A model generated the notes under the pieces. The model did not search any database, had not been told where the DNA came from, and saw only the letters and a list, made by a program, of their open reading frames with translations. From Labyrinthula sp. Ha (Eukaryota; Sar; Bigyra; Labyrinthulida; Labyrinthulaceae): 64,000 nt of DNA. The DNA lies in contig JAALGZ010000026.1 in the NCBI GenBank assembly GCA_015227615.1, positions 310,001-374,000 on the forward strand. The letters are read 5' to 3'. Made by a program: the position numbers and the translations under genes. Numbering within the stretch: position 1 is the stretch's first letter; each line of letters begins with the position of its first letter. Of the stretch, positions 1-12,816 are shown piece after piece.

Positions 1-1255
1 AATCATTATGGTGTACTGTAACTTTTGTGAAAATTCAATGTTAATAAATAATTAAATGACACATCGCCGACTATTGGATTGCTTATCTAAGGATGACTTG
101 TAGCGATATTTTTTCTTGCAAACTCATAGGATTCTTATTTTTAGTTCTTATTATTTATTTCTAGTTTTATTAATTGAGACCTAGAATCTATCTCCCTAGA
201 CGAGCTCTACGAGGAAAAAATCTTGTTTATTTTTTATTCGACTTAATTCTCTAATATGAGGAATTTATATCTTGCTGACTACCTAACCCAAACATAGTGA
301 TAATAAAAAGATCTAAATAATATGTTTATCTATATAAACATAAAATCATTATTTCATAGTCTTCCTGTTTTTTGTAATTCTAACTAAAAATTACCCTGCT
401 CTTACATATTCTAAAAGCTTTCGATTCTTTATCTTGATTATCTCACTCACAGTTCTTAACGTTTGGTGCGCTCTTACACTCACAGATTGATTACATTAGA
501 TTTTAAAGGGAGTTCCGTGACCCTGCCAATTGAGTCTGAGGATCTAACCCTTCACGAGTCTGTGACTTTGCATATACTGTCTTCAGTAAAAGTATTATTG
601 TAATTATGTTACTTTCATTAACGAGTGTTCTTGAGCAGCATGATCCCTGTTATTCCATTAACTTCTTGAATCTTGTTCGTAATTTCCAAAGTTTTTTGGT
701 TTTTAAAATGCCAGTCCAAAACAAAGAAAACAACAATCGCGACCATTGAAGACGAGAAAGTGTCAGTTCGAGTGATCCAGTGGTCCAGGTGCAAGATACT
801 ATGTATCTATGTGGTGTAATGCATTCAATTAGTTGATGCGCTTCGGGTTTTCTCCAAGGTTTACGGTTCCAGCTACACATTCCTCTCTCTATGTGTGCTT
901 AACTGCATCCAAGTTCTAGGAGGCCAATCGTGAACACCACGGGGGGTATTTCGAAGTTGCCTATTGATCGCTTAGCTGTTCCGTTCTATCTTCCCGATAC
1001 TTGTTATTGACATTTTAACGCTGTTTGCCTTACGTTACACAATTCGTCGACTTTAAGGCTTTCGGTTCGTTTTGCTACATCCAGGTTTCATGATCAGGAG
1101 GCACTGGTTCGTCATTTTATTTCACATGTTCTTTCTTCGTGCCTTGTTGAAGTGTTTGTTCCAGATGTATTCTTTCTCTAAGATGTTGTGGCGATCTGGG
1201 CTCTAGAACATTTGTTTAACGTGCTGTGTCCAGTTGATCATCCATGGTTCTCTGT
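1..1255. other. AT-rich stretch, no assigned gene
   Basis: No coding region could be supported. A 76-codon open frame on the minus strand (650-880) has no recognisable motif, although base composition from about 500 to 1900 is less AT-rich than the flanks, which fits an old inserted element. Confidence 0.4.
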
Positions 1256-1465
1256 TCACGGAAAGTTTGGGTTCTTTATTCTGCAAGTTTGCGGACTTAA
1301 TCCATGCTTGTTTCTGGTACCTATCCATGTACTCCTGGCCTGAGCATTCTCATTACCTCCAATGACTATTAATCTTCTCTTGCCCGCTTCTTTCATCACC
1401 TTTTCGTATAACTTTTCTGGATTTTTTTTTGTACTCCTGAGTCGATAGTCCACTTTGGGGTTCAT
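1256..1465 (-). pseudogene. possible LINE endonuclease trace
   Basis: A 69-codon minus-strand frame contains the stretch KLYEKVMKEAG followed by LIVIGGNENAQ. This resembles the segment of LINE apurinic-type endonucleases in which a helix precedes the 'GDFNA' active-site strand. The key Asp of that motif is not present and neither a downstream His motif nor a reverse transcriptase could be read on the same strand. If real it is a heavily decayed fragment of a non-LTR retrotransposon; it may also be chance. A neighbouring minus-strand frame (1744-1938) has no recognisable content. Confidence 0.22.
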
Positions 1466-1965
1466 ACAAGTTTACTAAAATAAGTACCCTTTTGTAAGTG
1501 ACCTGATCTTGACAGCCAGGATCGTGCCGCTCGTTCTGTAGGTGTTAGTCATATCCCGAAGGGGTTCTTGACATAAAAAATCGCTACGCAAGTAGAATTG
1601 GAGTCAGCTTGTGAAAATAAAAAATCTTCCGTTTCCGTTCTGACTGGTGTTCTCATTTGCTTTTTCAAGTTTTTCCACACCTTTATGTCCAACTTCTTGA
1701 ATTAAGATTGGTAAGGACGAAAGTTCGTAACTGAGTTTTACTATTACAGAGAGTGTATATTGAGCAGGGCGACCAACGTCGGCAAGAGGACTCTCACTCT
1801 TTGTCCGTTAGTGAAGTTTGGGAGCCCCTGGAGGCACTGAGTCGACGTAATCTCATTCTCAGAAACGACACAAGTTGTTTCTTCTCCGCCCAAAATTTTC
1901 ACAGATTGGGATTTCTCTGTACAATTTGGTCCTACCAAAAAATTATCTTAAAACTAATATAGATG

Positions 1966-4900
1966 TTAAAATGATGTTCAAATTAGTTTGATTTCATTTG
2001 TTAATTTATTTTTATACCTATCATGGGTTCATTTTTTATAATTTCAATATTCTTGCGACGTAAAAGCAATGGCGACTCTTTTAGTCTAGTACAATCTATA
2101 GAAAGATATATTTACTTTGCAGAAGAAGACCAAAGGGATTCTAAATAAGATTATATTCATATTAAATTGAAAAACGTCAAGGCGTGGTACTAAATAGCGT
2201 TACTTCAGATACCCTTAATCGGAGATAGCGTTGTATTATTTATACACACGTTTTTCAAATCACTGACTAAGTTCCCCAAATTATTCTTTACTCGATAATC
2301 ATGGCATTTTATTTTCGCTTTAACTGGAAATAAAACATATTTAGTTTTATTTTCAGCAATAGATATAGCTAACAAGACAGTTTTTTACAGAAATTTAATT
2401 TTCTTTGATAGCTACAGAGCTATTCGACACTTCATAGATTTTTTAAGTAATCCCCCCCGGCTCTATGAATCTAGTTTATTCTTTATTTACATTACTTCAA
2501 ACTCTTTTTGCTCAAAAAATATGTTTATATCTCTCCCTCATAATATCGTTACTCTTTAAATCAGCCAGGAACAAAATTTAATTAACTTTCGATGAACAGA
2601 AATATTCTCTCACATCATTTGGTGAATATAAAATATCTCATCGATGTTAAGTACATGCTCTAGGAGGGATGTAAATATGTTAAACATGTCTTTCAGTTTA
2701 ATCTCTTACGAAATTACTAAAAAACAAGTAGTAAATGGATAGTGAGGCACTTGAAAGAGTTCATAAAATTGTTTGTAAAATTTCTGATGATAACTAATCT
2801 TGGATAATCTATTTTGATATCGATAAAGCAAGTGATTGTTAAAGTTAGTGGATAGAAAAAACAGCAACAACAGTGCAAAACAATTGAAATGAACAATGAA
2901 AAGTTCATAAAAATAAATGAAACATGTTTTAATTATTTGTTCCCTAGAGAAAACTGATTTTAATATATTTTATTTAGTAAGAAAAGGTTGAAGTTTATGC
3001 AAAACAAAAAGAAAGTATTTTATAAAGGAACTTTCAGAAGTTGTATATTATATTACATGTGGAAATTAAATTTTTACTAACTTAAAAAAAGCGAAATTTT
3101 AGGAAAGATAAGGAAAAATCAAGAAAAACTCTTGAAAAAACAAACACATCAAATTTGTCTAAACCTGAATTTTAAGTTTATATTGGTCCTGGTTATACTT
3201 AAAGATGTAATGGTGTACTTACTATTAATTAGCTGTTTATTCTGCGTGATTTTCGTTATTCAGAGCTGAGGTATTGTATTTATGGAGCCTCCACTATTAT
3301 ATATATATATATATATATATATTAATACTAAGTTCTGGATATAAATTTGTTCTGTTCATTATCTATGTACTAAGATAAAGAATATATCATGTGATAGCAC
3401 CTTTTGATGTTTCAGTCGTATCTCTTAAAATTGTTTTACCATAATAAGATCCAATAATAAGCGCGTTTGTATGAAAATAAATTTATGATAAACATTACTC
3501 GTTGTCTCTTTTGTCTTTTTGATTATTCAAATTTCAAAATTGCACTGTAAAGTTTTTGTAAAATATCTCTCTATATTAGAAAGCATATTGATTAAATTTG
3601 CTTTTATCCTCTTTCTTGTGAGGAGAAAATAAACTTAAAGTAATTTGATTTAGCTCTAGATACGATTCTAATAGACTGTGCGCTGAAAATATACTGGAAT
3701 ATTCGGGAACAACTATGAAAAAGAGCTAAACTTTGTTGGTTTTATTACCATCGGCAATAAATTTTTATTTTTCAACATATACATTGAAATAAATTCCAAT
3801 TTTCATAATTCCGTTATCTATAAAAATGCTTAAACAATAATGGAAGAACATACTTAGTATAACTGGTTGCAGAAAAAAATTAAAAAAAAAACGTTAAACC
3901 TCAAGTCAAAATCATTAAAAACTTCAACATTTTTCATAAATAGAAAAAAAAATATTTAATCTTCATCTTTTAAAATATTTTCTACATAAGAAGCATCGTA
4001 TGGTATAAATCTGTTTTCCAATATGTTGGAATATTTGATTTACAATAGTTTTTAAACAATGAAACTGAAATAAGACTATTTCTTCAAAATGTCATTGCAA
4101 GACATATCATATTTCTTGTTTTGACAATAAATGTAACTTATAAATCTTCAAATTCTTCAATACCCTATCATCAGCAGAAAATTGTTCTTGACGGTAGTTC
4201 TTTTATCTTAGAATCTTGAGGATATCTTGAAACTAGTAGTTTTAACTCAAATATCTCTAAATAAATCCGTTCTGAAACATACTTCAAATTTCGTGTTTTA
4301 ATTAAAATTGAAAAATTCAATATTTATGCCTTTATTCATACAGAGTAGGAGTTTTAGAATATGTTCATAGTTTTGAATGTTCTGCTTTATTTTTCTTGTG
4401 CAACTGAATTTTTTGAGATATGCCAATTTTTTCTCTTGAATAATTTTAAGCAAAATATTGTCTAATAAAATAATACAGATAAATAATTAAAAATGTTTAA
4501 TATTCATAAAAAGGTGGATCGAAAATAACTAAACTCTATCATAAAGAGTTAGTGTTTTTATTGCAACTTGTGTTCTTATACTACAGAATATAGGTATCTG
4601 TGACTTCTTGGCAATCTGTATTTGAGTGTAATTGACAACATTGAACACCTATTACTCATGAACTTGAAAAACTTAATTTGGAAGGATTCATCACCTTCAC
4701 AAATACTAAAATATTTTAAGTTATCTCTTAATAACACGAAGTTTCGTATAGGAAGTTAAACCTTATTCATAGAAGAGAAAAGAGAGTGGAAGTACTTTAA
4801 GCAATATAAGAATTACTTTAATTTAATGGATTCAGACAAAATATAACCTTGGAGTATATTAAAATATATGGAACTATATTTTTCGAGTTTTTAGGTTTTT

Positions 4901-5855
4901 ATTTATTCCCCCATATCTACTAGTTTAAACTGTTTCTATCTGAGTCAAAATCAAGTACATATTTAAATTAATAAATTACAAAGGTGCCACCAGTGAGTTC
5001 ATCAAAACATATCAGTAAAAAAAATTATTATTCAAACTATTCAACAAACACAGGGTAAATAAATTTAAAAAAGTCATGGATCATTCCAAATCATTTCTAA
5101 AAGCACTTCTTAATGTCATTTATGCTCTTATAAAGTAGTTTATAGAGGTACTATCTTTAATCTTGTAGCAAATCACATATGTAAACTGGAATGAAAATAC
5201 TTTTATTAGTTCGTGTATGATGAAATCGACTCCTTTGTGGTTTATTACCTATTATCCAATGTCTTGGTTGAAGTCAATTCCAAACTTCATTTTCATATTT
5301 AATCATAGTGGGTTTAGATTTAAAACAGATTAATTGTCTTGACGAATGACTCGGTTTGTTTCTCCTCTTAATTAAATGTCTATTAGCTTATTAGGTGTTT
5401 TATCTAAATTTAACTTAAATAGCCAAAATAAGGAAAGTTGAAGTAAAACGAAACTTTAAAGTATCATCAACACGGCAGAATTATCTCAGAGTTAAAAACG
5501 TCATATTGAATTTCTTTAGGTATATAACTTCAAAAAACTTATTTCCAAACAGCAAAACGACTTCTCTCTATGAGGAAATGTGTTTTATAGGAGCTGTTAT
5601 TTGGAGGATAAAAAACTAAGAACTGTAAATTGCGTAATCAGTTACCAACCATAGTATTAAGCCCTTAATATAAGTAGATTAGAATTCTATTATGCAGTGT
5701 TATTGAATGGTATTGACGAAAACAAATCAAATAGCTCATATAATTTGTACTTTAATATTTCAGATAGCTCGTTTATATTATATCTTTAGTTCATGTATTG
5801 AATAGAACCCTGTTGAATTAAGAGATAACAGAATAGATAACAAAAGAGGTTCTTC
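1966..5855. other. long AT-rich gene-free stretch
   Basis: About 3.9 kb with stops in all frames and long A/T runs. I see no open frame with protein-like composition, no RNA gene and no terminal repeats, apart from the AT microsatellite at 3298-3322. Confidence 0.5.
3298..3322. repeat. (AT)n microsatellite
   Basis: About 12 uninterrupted AT dinucleotides in otherwise noncoding DNA. Confidence 0.95.
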
Positions 5856-6116
5856 ATGCCAGGGACCTCCGATAGAGACTTATTTCCCGGGAGCTATTCC
5901 CGTCTCCTTCCCTTTTTTGAGCTTACTTCACCCTTTCTCGATTATTGGTACTTCTCGAGGCATCTTCAATTTCCAACCCATTTTGGACCGATTTCGTTCT
6001 TTCGCCCCGTATTCCTAACGGGACTTTGCCCCATGGATATTGGTGGCAGCTATTTCGCTGATTTGGTTCATTGGCTCAGTTTTTTTGTTTGGACTTTTGC
6101 AACTGAATTGAACTGA
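5856..6116 (+). other. orphan open frame, 86 codons
   Basis: An ATG-initiated frame rich in Phe, Leu and Pro, in a patch of visibly higher G+C than its surroundings. No domain is recognised. It could be a fragment of an inserted element or a chance frame; no upstream or downstream exon could be linked to it. Confidence 0.15.
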
Positions 6117-6799
6117 CAAACTTCGGCATTCAAAATCATCATCGTGTATAATGCATATGTCTCTGCTTATACACGTTATCATCAGACGTATAACATATTA
6201 TTTGAAAATTAACTTAATTTAACAAGATAACTAAGGAAATGTACATCTTTTACAATCTTAATTACGAGTGTTGTAAGAGGTAACATCCAATAATCATCGT
6301 GAAAAGTTGTATATCAATATTGGACGCAGTAATATTTTTTTTCTCAACGACTAAGTGCTCGTTTTTAACAAACGAAATTGTAAGAAGTTTTTAAACTTTA
6401 TTTTAATGCAATTTGACACTTTTATTTAGTTTAGATAAGATTCATTACATCAAAGTTGTCACTTAAATATTATAGTACAGTGATAGTCTCACCTAATATT
6501 TTTGTTACGCGTGTGTTCCACTAAATTTCGCTCTATGCATCTGCTATTTGATATAATACAAGCCTATAATATAATGCATAATTGCCAGTGCATATGATTT
6601 TAAATTATCAATGACTTACCCATTTATGTTCTAATATTTCAAAGTTAACGAGTAGTTTGGTGAAATTTTATATAACTGTAAAGCTTATTTCTTGGCCAGT
6701 CTCTTGAGCTAGGAAAAATATAAAAAGAACCTAATGAATCATTTTTTAGTTATAACCATGCAAATATAAAACGTAATAGGGTTTGAGATAATTAATATT

Positions 6800-9700
6800 C
6801 TTAGAACACTACATCTCGCCAAAATATGACCCATTCATTTTATATCGATCACAGAAGAATTAAGATATAGATTACACCACCTAAATAAGCTAAAAGACAC
6901 AGATATAATATTAAATTTATCTCCTTTGGTAAATAAAAATGTTTTAAGCTTTGGTTTTTACGGGGTGCTGGAAACTTTATCAACGATTTTTTCAAAAATG
7001 CAGTATGATGGTCATAAAATCAACAATACTTTATTAGCTCTCGTAAAAACATCAAAACACAATTCAAACTGACCCTGGTACTTACTTGTATAGAAAAGTA
7101 GAGGATTAAAATAATAAAAATTATTGAAACACCATGATTACTAAAAATAACGCATATAATATTTTTTTTAGTTTTTTTCACGAATCTTCCTCAAATACAA
7201 TATTATCATCCACAATGTGTTTCATATTAAAAAACTTTTTCAACCATGTGTTTTTTTTCAGGTTATTTGATAAGGATAAGTACTTTAAACACTAAAAAAA
7301 GGCTAATTTTAAGGGTCTTTTTCACTAAGTTTATAGATCTCTAAAAACATACATTCAAGAGTAACATCACGAAAAACGACTCTATAGATGATCTGATTCT
7401 TCTCAGGTTCTAAGAATTTACCATAAATAACTTCTGAAATCATTTCTCAAGACGTTTTTTCTCTAATTAATTGCAAATTAGCTAAGATATACTCAGAAAA
7501 CTCAAATGTTGAAAATCTTCACATCTGAAAATACGAAATCACTCAGTTTTGCTATGATCCCTAAATTTTTGTCCTAGGGAGCCTCCAATAGCTTAAAACA
7601 TGGCCTATAACCTATATTTTTATTATTTGGAAAAATTTTAATGTTTTTTTTAAGTCGATATTGGGCTAAAATGCTGGTTTTCAACTTCAGTACGGGTAAT
7701 ACCTCACGAAATACATATCTAGAACATAAAGGAATTTCACTAGTAGAAAGATCAGGTCAATTTAGGTCTATAAGCAAGTTTATTTGAGAATTAAAGCATT
7801 CTGTATAGGCACCCTAACAATGTATCCTATTTCCAAGATCCCAGAAACTCTAAAAAAGGATACCCTTAAATGTCAAAAATATTCTTGAATGGGTGATACC
7901 AAGTAATGAAGCACTAAGAATAATATATTCTACCTGAATTTATAAATAATTTAGCGTCCTTCCGAGTTTTATTTGATGAACTTTAAGGAATTCCCCTTTT
8001 ATCTCGACAATTGTTATTTGGCTTAACTTAACTTTACTCTAAACTCAACTATAAGATGGTAAAAACTGAACTTATAATAAGCAAAATATCACAAACTTCA
8101 ACTCTAACCTTTTGTAAGAGCTAGTTTCAGTGCCTTAGAAAAGAAAAAAATTAAAGTTTGAAGTTTTTTATTAATTTTTATTATACAAATCTATGTCACA
8201 ATATTTAACGGTACTAAAGAAATATTATCTTTACCTTTACTCCTAATAAAGTATTTAAGAACAAATATTAATTGGTAAGAAAAACAGAATTATAAATTAT
8301 AGAAAATCTTTTTTTTTTGAATTTTTATTTAAAGTTTTACTGTTTTCATTTCTCTGTTATATTTATGAAGAAAGAGTGATGTTTTTGTTATTATAAGTTA
8401 AAAAACCTACCTTTTTTTTGCAAAAGTGCTTGTTATCATTTTAATTAAGAAAATTATACTCTAAATGACAAGTTTTATATTCTCTAACTCTGGGATTGAC
8501 TTATTTAAAAAGTCTCCTACACTTTGGTACCTTGATACTTATCTTATACCCCAAAAAATTCAATATTACATGATCACCAACACAATTAAACAACAAGCCA
8601 AGAAATGATCTACTAAAATAATTTATCTCCCATGTTTTTGAATGACTGTAGGAAGCCAAATTGTTTTTCATAACTTCTACCTTTATAATTTTATACTTCG
8701 CACTAGCTCTTTAGTCTTCCCTTCCCAGACACATCGCACTAGTATTGCAGACACGGAACTTTGTGATGATGTCACTATTGGACAAGAGGTGTAAGCTTTT
8801 TGCTCCTCGAGAAAGTGATCAGTTCAAGGATGTTGTTGAAGAAGTGCTGCTAGAGATGGATAAGGTCAAGAGCTTAGGTGGGAATTATTCAGTGACACAA
8901 GTATTGAAGAAAAACAAGTTAGATTCCATCATTTTGTTTGAAGGTACAAATAATTGCGGACCAGCTACCACTGTTGAGACAAGCCGTGGAGAGTTGGTAC
9001 GCTGTTTGGGTTTTGACGTCATTCCAGGAAATTTTGACCTTTTGATATGGTGGACAAATGTTGAACCAACACTTGCTAAGATGGCTAAGAAGTTATTCGT
9101 TATTCAAAAAAATAGCGCTAGTTCTGAATGAATCTTCACTCACGCCAGATTTAAATATATAAGGAAAGAAAATATGATGAGTGAAACTTTCATGGTGAGG
9201 ATGAACGCAGGAGAATGGATAAGATTATAAGTAGACATTAAAGTTACTTTTCACGGTTCTTTAAGCTGTTAGCACATGTTTTCTCCGTTTTTTTAACTGT
9301 TGAAAACCATTTTTTTCAGAATTTTCACTAATTTTTAACCTAGACTAATAAGAATTATGAATCTTTTTGAGAGCTTAGCACAGAAAAATCTAAAGATATA
9401 ATTAACAATTACTTCACGGTCGAAATATTTTGTTTTACTAGTCTCTCCCTTATCCTAATATTATAATTTCTTCTTAAAATAAAAAATGTCTCTCAGACAA
9501 TTCAACAAAGCGTAATCTCTAACAAGTAGACGACAACTAGTCTTGAACCTTCAGCGAACATGAGTTTGTTTCTTTCAAAAAACTATTTGCATTTATATGG
9601 CCACTACTTTTATGGTTTTTAATATAAGAAGTTTTTTGTGGACTTTTTTGTTTTTGGCTTTAACGAGGAAGAGAAAATTTCGAGTTAATTGAATTTCTCA

Positions 9701-9919
9701 AAATATACCAGTACGTACCGTTACTTATTTTGGTTTCCATTAATTTCACGATTTTTTCATTCAACGATTTGGCTCTAATTTTGCTTAATACATACTATCG
9801 TGATATATTATACGATAAGAAATGTTAGGTGTTTAGTTGCTTTGTTTTTTTAAATGATAATTTCTACACGAATTAATTTTGGGCAATTAATTTATGTACT
9901 AAAAGTACAAAAAAAACAA
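6800..9919 (+). mobile_element. old 3.1-kb repeat with hAT relic, copy 1
   Basis: This interval is repeated in the same orientation at about 37240-40367, with many small differences and indels (roughly 70-80% identity by eye). Both copies begin near a shared motif ending TTCATTTTATATCGATCA and end near AAAAGTACAAAAAA. Near the 3' end both contain the remains of a hAT transposase C-terminus, so the unit is probably an old hAT-type element or a host duplication carrying one. Terminal inverted repeats and an 8-bp target duplication were looked for but not found. Copy 1 ends directly before Roco copy 1. Confidence 0.55.
8745..9165 (+). pseudogene. hAT transposase C-terminal dimerisation domain, relic
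   Basis: The 128-codon frame ends with a block matching the hAT family C-terminal dimerisation region: a Leu-x-x-Trp-Trp motif (DLLIWWTNVEP), then AKMAKKLFVIQ, then NSASSE. In the family that last motif is normally followed by Arg; here the next codon is TGA, as expected from CGA to TGA decay, and the frame continues for a few codons (IFTHARFKYI). The DDE catalytic part is absent or unreadable upstream. hAT transposases are cut-and-paste enzymes that dimerise through this region; this copy is dead. Confidence 0.6.
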
Positions 9920-9923
9920 AAAA

Positions 9924-12517
9924 ATGAACTCAATTCAACAAAAATATGAAGAAAGAGATGATAAAAGAGAGTTTAAAATTACATGGTATCTTAATTAACT
10001 AAATTATTCAAAGGGAACATGATGATAACCCCAATCCTATTAACCCAGAAAAGTTCAAAAGGGAGATAAAAGAGTTTGTTAAAGGGTTCCAACCAACTCA
10101 AGAAGTGTCTTTTATAGAGTATTCTATTTTCTTTTATCCTTATGTTAGGTTTGAATATTGTCCCTTTGATGCTGTCAAATCTATATTTGTAAGATTTATT
10201 CTTTGTTTTCCAGCTGTGAAAGAACTCAAGTATTTTATTTTGGTTTCTTGACTTTAGATTTTGGAATTGCAGATTCAGTAAAAAGAACTTTAAAAACCTT
10301 CAAAAAATTAAAAAAGTAAAACTGAATTATTTGGAGTATATATTTTTTTAATATGTTTAGTTTAGGTTGGTCGAGTGTAATATTCCTGAAGTGAGTTCTT
10401 TTTGCACTTTATTAAAATCAATCAGTGTAAAAGATATAGAGTAAAAATATTTTATATTATTATTTAGACTATCTACTAACAACTTTAGTGCAAAATTCAT
10501 ACCTAATATATTTAAAAGTTTATCTTCTAATAAATATATTTTAAGAATAAGGTATTTCTTATTAAAATATTTAGTATTTAGTATTGAAGAAAAGATTCAA
10601 AACAAAGTTATTATTTCAGCTATAAAAAACCTCTTGAAAACTAATAAAATAATAATAAGTTTGAATTATAATTATTTAAGAGGATCCATAGAGTTGTCAG
10701 AAGAAGATATTATTGAGTTACAAGATATAGTTGACTCACATCCTTCTATTCTTGGTCTTCAAGTTTTTGGAAGGTTTATCCAACCTAAAGGAAAAAGTAA
10801 AATATTAAAAAGACTTGTTCATTCTGCTTTACAAAGTCAATATGAAGAAGAAGAGTTGTTAAGAGAAGTTTCAGTTATTCTTATGGGTATTTTATTTAGT
10901 TTAGTTTTAATTTTAGGTGATGGAAGAACTGGAAAAACTTCTTTGTTAAGAAACTTATCTGGAAAGAGTTTTCAAAAAGAAACACAATCTACTTTGGTTT
11001 TGGAAGATTATCAAATATTTCAAGTTAACAACGTTTGGAATAAGTTTGAACCACTTACAAAATATGATCTGAGTGTTCAAAGAGTGAAGAATATGATAAA
11101 TATTAAATATTTTATTAAAGATGAAGTTCAAGAGAAGTCAAAATATAACTTAGATTTTGAAGATGAGTTGATTACAAGAACTATAAGAGAAAAAAGTTTT
11201 GTTGAACAATATACAACAGAACCTATCCGTTCACATTTCAGAACTCAAGATACTTTTTTACGTGTTTATGATTTTGGTGGACAAGAAGTTTTTTCTTCTG
11301 TTCATCATATTTTTATGAATAAAAAAGCTATTTATTTTGTTGTCTTTAATATGACAAAATTAAAAGAAAAAGATTTATTTAGACTAAAATTTTGGTGTGA
11401 AAGTATTTTAAGAAATACTCCTAGAGCGCCTGTTTTATTAATTGGAATTTTTTTAAATACTTTTTTAAAGAAAAATAAAACACTTGACAGTGTAAATTAT
11501 AAGATTAATTCCTTTCTTTCTGAACTTTCTGGGAAGTTAACTATCATTGAAGATATAGAAACTATTTTCTTTCCTGTTGAAAACGCTATTGATTCTAATA
11601 AGAGTCGTGAGAAGGCAATTAAAAAAGAGTTAATAAGCATAGGGAGATATAAATCAAAGTTAAATAGCTTATTAAATCCACGTATACCAATTAAATCTGT
11701 TTATGTATTATTTTTGGATAATTGTCGAGAAGAAGCAAGTTATATGACAGTTCAAAAGTTTAAATTAAAAGCTAGAAAATGTAACTTTTCTGAAAAAGAA
11801 ATGGAAGAAATGTTAGAACTTTATTCTAAAGAAGGAATTATTTCTTATTTTCCTGATTTAAATTTATCTGATAGTGAAAATTTTATATTTTTTGCGCCTT
11901 CCTTTTTAGCTCAAGCTTTGGGAAGTTTTATTCGTGATGAAAGTTTTCATCAACTTGCTTTTAGAACAAATAAAAATGTATTTTCAAACTATAGAAAATA
12001 TATTGATACTGGAATAATAAGAAAAGATTTATTTGAAGTTTTATTAAAACAATATACAAGAAAAGAAAGGGAGTATGTTTTAAGCTTAGCTTTACATAGT
12101 CTAATTCTATTTGTTGATCCAAGAGAAAAAAATAGTTTTATTGTTCCTGAATTACTTCCTGAAGGAAAAGATAAAAAGTTGAAAGGATTTAAAGGAAGCA
12201 AGAAAGTAATAAGCTTTGTTTCTCCCATTACCATAGCTAAATTTGTTAAAATTATCTCTTTGTTTCTTGAAGATAATAATATAGTTGAATCACATATATT
12301 CAAATATTTTGCAAGGTTTATTTTTTCAGTAGAGAATATTTTGGATATTTATTTTATGGAAGAAAATAAAATAGTATTGAATTATATTGGATATGAAATA
12401 AATAGTTTATTATGGACTAAAATTCAAAATATAGTTGAAGAAGAAAATACTTTTGAACAAGAAATTGAAGGAAAGCTTAATCTTAGTTTGAGCTTTCTCC
12501 TTAGAAGGTTAGGTTAA
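9924..12517 (+). CDS. Roco family protein (LRR-ROC-COR GTPase), copy 1, 5 exons
   Basis: Joined exons 9924-9985, 10014-10241, 10258-10335, 10366-10440 and 10468-12517 give one 830-residue frame; all four junctions keep phase. Residues ~1-200 are leucine-rich and hold degenerate leucine-rich repeats. The ROC GTPase domain starts with the P-loop GDGRTGKT (residues ~298-305) and has the G3 motif DFGGQ (~416-420); the G1-G3 spacing of about 115 residues is long for the family. The COR dimerisation region follows (~545-690), with the typical GIISYF, FFAPSFLAQAL and IVPELLPEG blocks. Roco proteins are GTPase switches that dimerise through COR; no kinase domain is attached. The second intron has GG in place of GT in this copy, a point of doubt. 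Two further copies lie at 31158 and 50463. The stop is TAA. Confidence 0.85.
9986..10013 (+). other. 28-nt intron 1 of Roco copy 1
   Basis: Starts GTATCT and ends CAAAG. The exon-exon join reads through a Trp codon split 2+1 and restores the frame. The same position, length and near-identical sequence occur in copies 2 (31220-31247) and 3 (50525-50552). A TTAACTAA stretch in the middle could serve as branch site. Confidence 0.8.
10242..10257 (+). other. 16-nt intron 2 of Roco copy 1
   Basis: In copies 2 (31476-31491) and 3 (50781-50796) the sequence begins GTTTTCTTGA and ends TTTAG; removing it joins a continuous leucine-rich repeat (RYFIFFL then N/S-C-x-F-S). Here the first two bases are GG instead of GT. 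An upstream-shifted GT would give 15 nt but the wrong frame, so copy 1 either splices a GG site or has lost correct splicing. Confidence 0.6.
10336..10365 (+). other. 30-nt intron 3 of Roco copy 1
   Basis: GTATAT at the 5' end and GTTTAG at the 3' end; the join restores the reading frame. Sister introns at 31570-31597 and 50875-50902 are 28 nt. Confidence 0.7.
10441..10467 (+). other. 27-nt intron 4 of Roco copy 1
   Basis: GTAAAAATAT at the start and ATTTAG at the end; contains an in-frame stop that is removed by splicing. Same length at 31673-31699 and 50978-51004. Confidence 0.75.
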
Positions 12518-12625
12518 GAGAACAAGAAAAACTGTATTATTTTCTTTAATAGTTTCAATCCCTCTGTATCAAATAGTAAAAGATATAGTTAAACTTATGG
12601 TTTATATGGTTTACCCTTTTTAGCT

Positions 12626-12660
12626 AAAGAGTGCAGTATAATTCCCAATTGCAGCTCTTT
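12626..12660 (+). promoter_or_regulatory. 3'-flank hairpin, Roco copy 1
   Basis: AAAGAG(T)GCA pairs with TGCAGCTCTTT around a ~15-nt loop, about 110 nt after the stop codon. The same hairpin recurs after copies 2 and 3, followed each time by a pyrimidine tract (CTTTCTTTTCTCTTT). It may mark a 3' end-processing or stability element; this is inference. Confidence 0.4.
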
Positions 12661-12816
12661 CTTTTCTCTTTATTCTTGGTGTAAGATTTAATTTCTTGAT
12701 CCCATAAGTTGAAAAGTTCAAAATTAATAAAGAATAACTACACAATACTAAAACACAAAAAAAACACCCAGATATAGATTCTGATCTTGATCCATCTCCT
12801 GAAGAAAATGAATAAT

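Noticed and set aside
2440-2465. CCCCCCCGG run and G runs at about 20865 and 26850 as regulatory or G-quadruplex sites
   Set aside because: Single homopolymer runs without the spaced G tracts needed; more likely slippage.
10634-10636. Start of Roco copy 1 at the TTG in exon 5
   Set aside because: The frame is open upstream through four mini-introns to an ATG at 9924, and this upstream part is conserved in all copies.
11989-12303. 104-codon minus-strand open frame within Roco copy 1, seen again at 52518-52832
   Set aside because: It is the antisense of the conserved COR coding region; its conservation follows from the sense gene.
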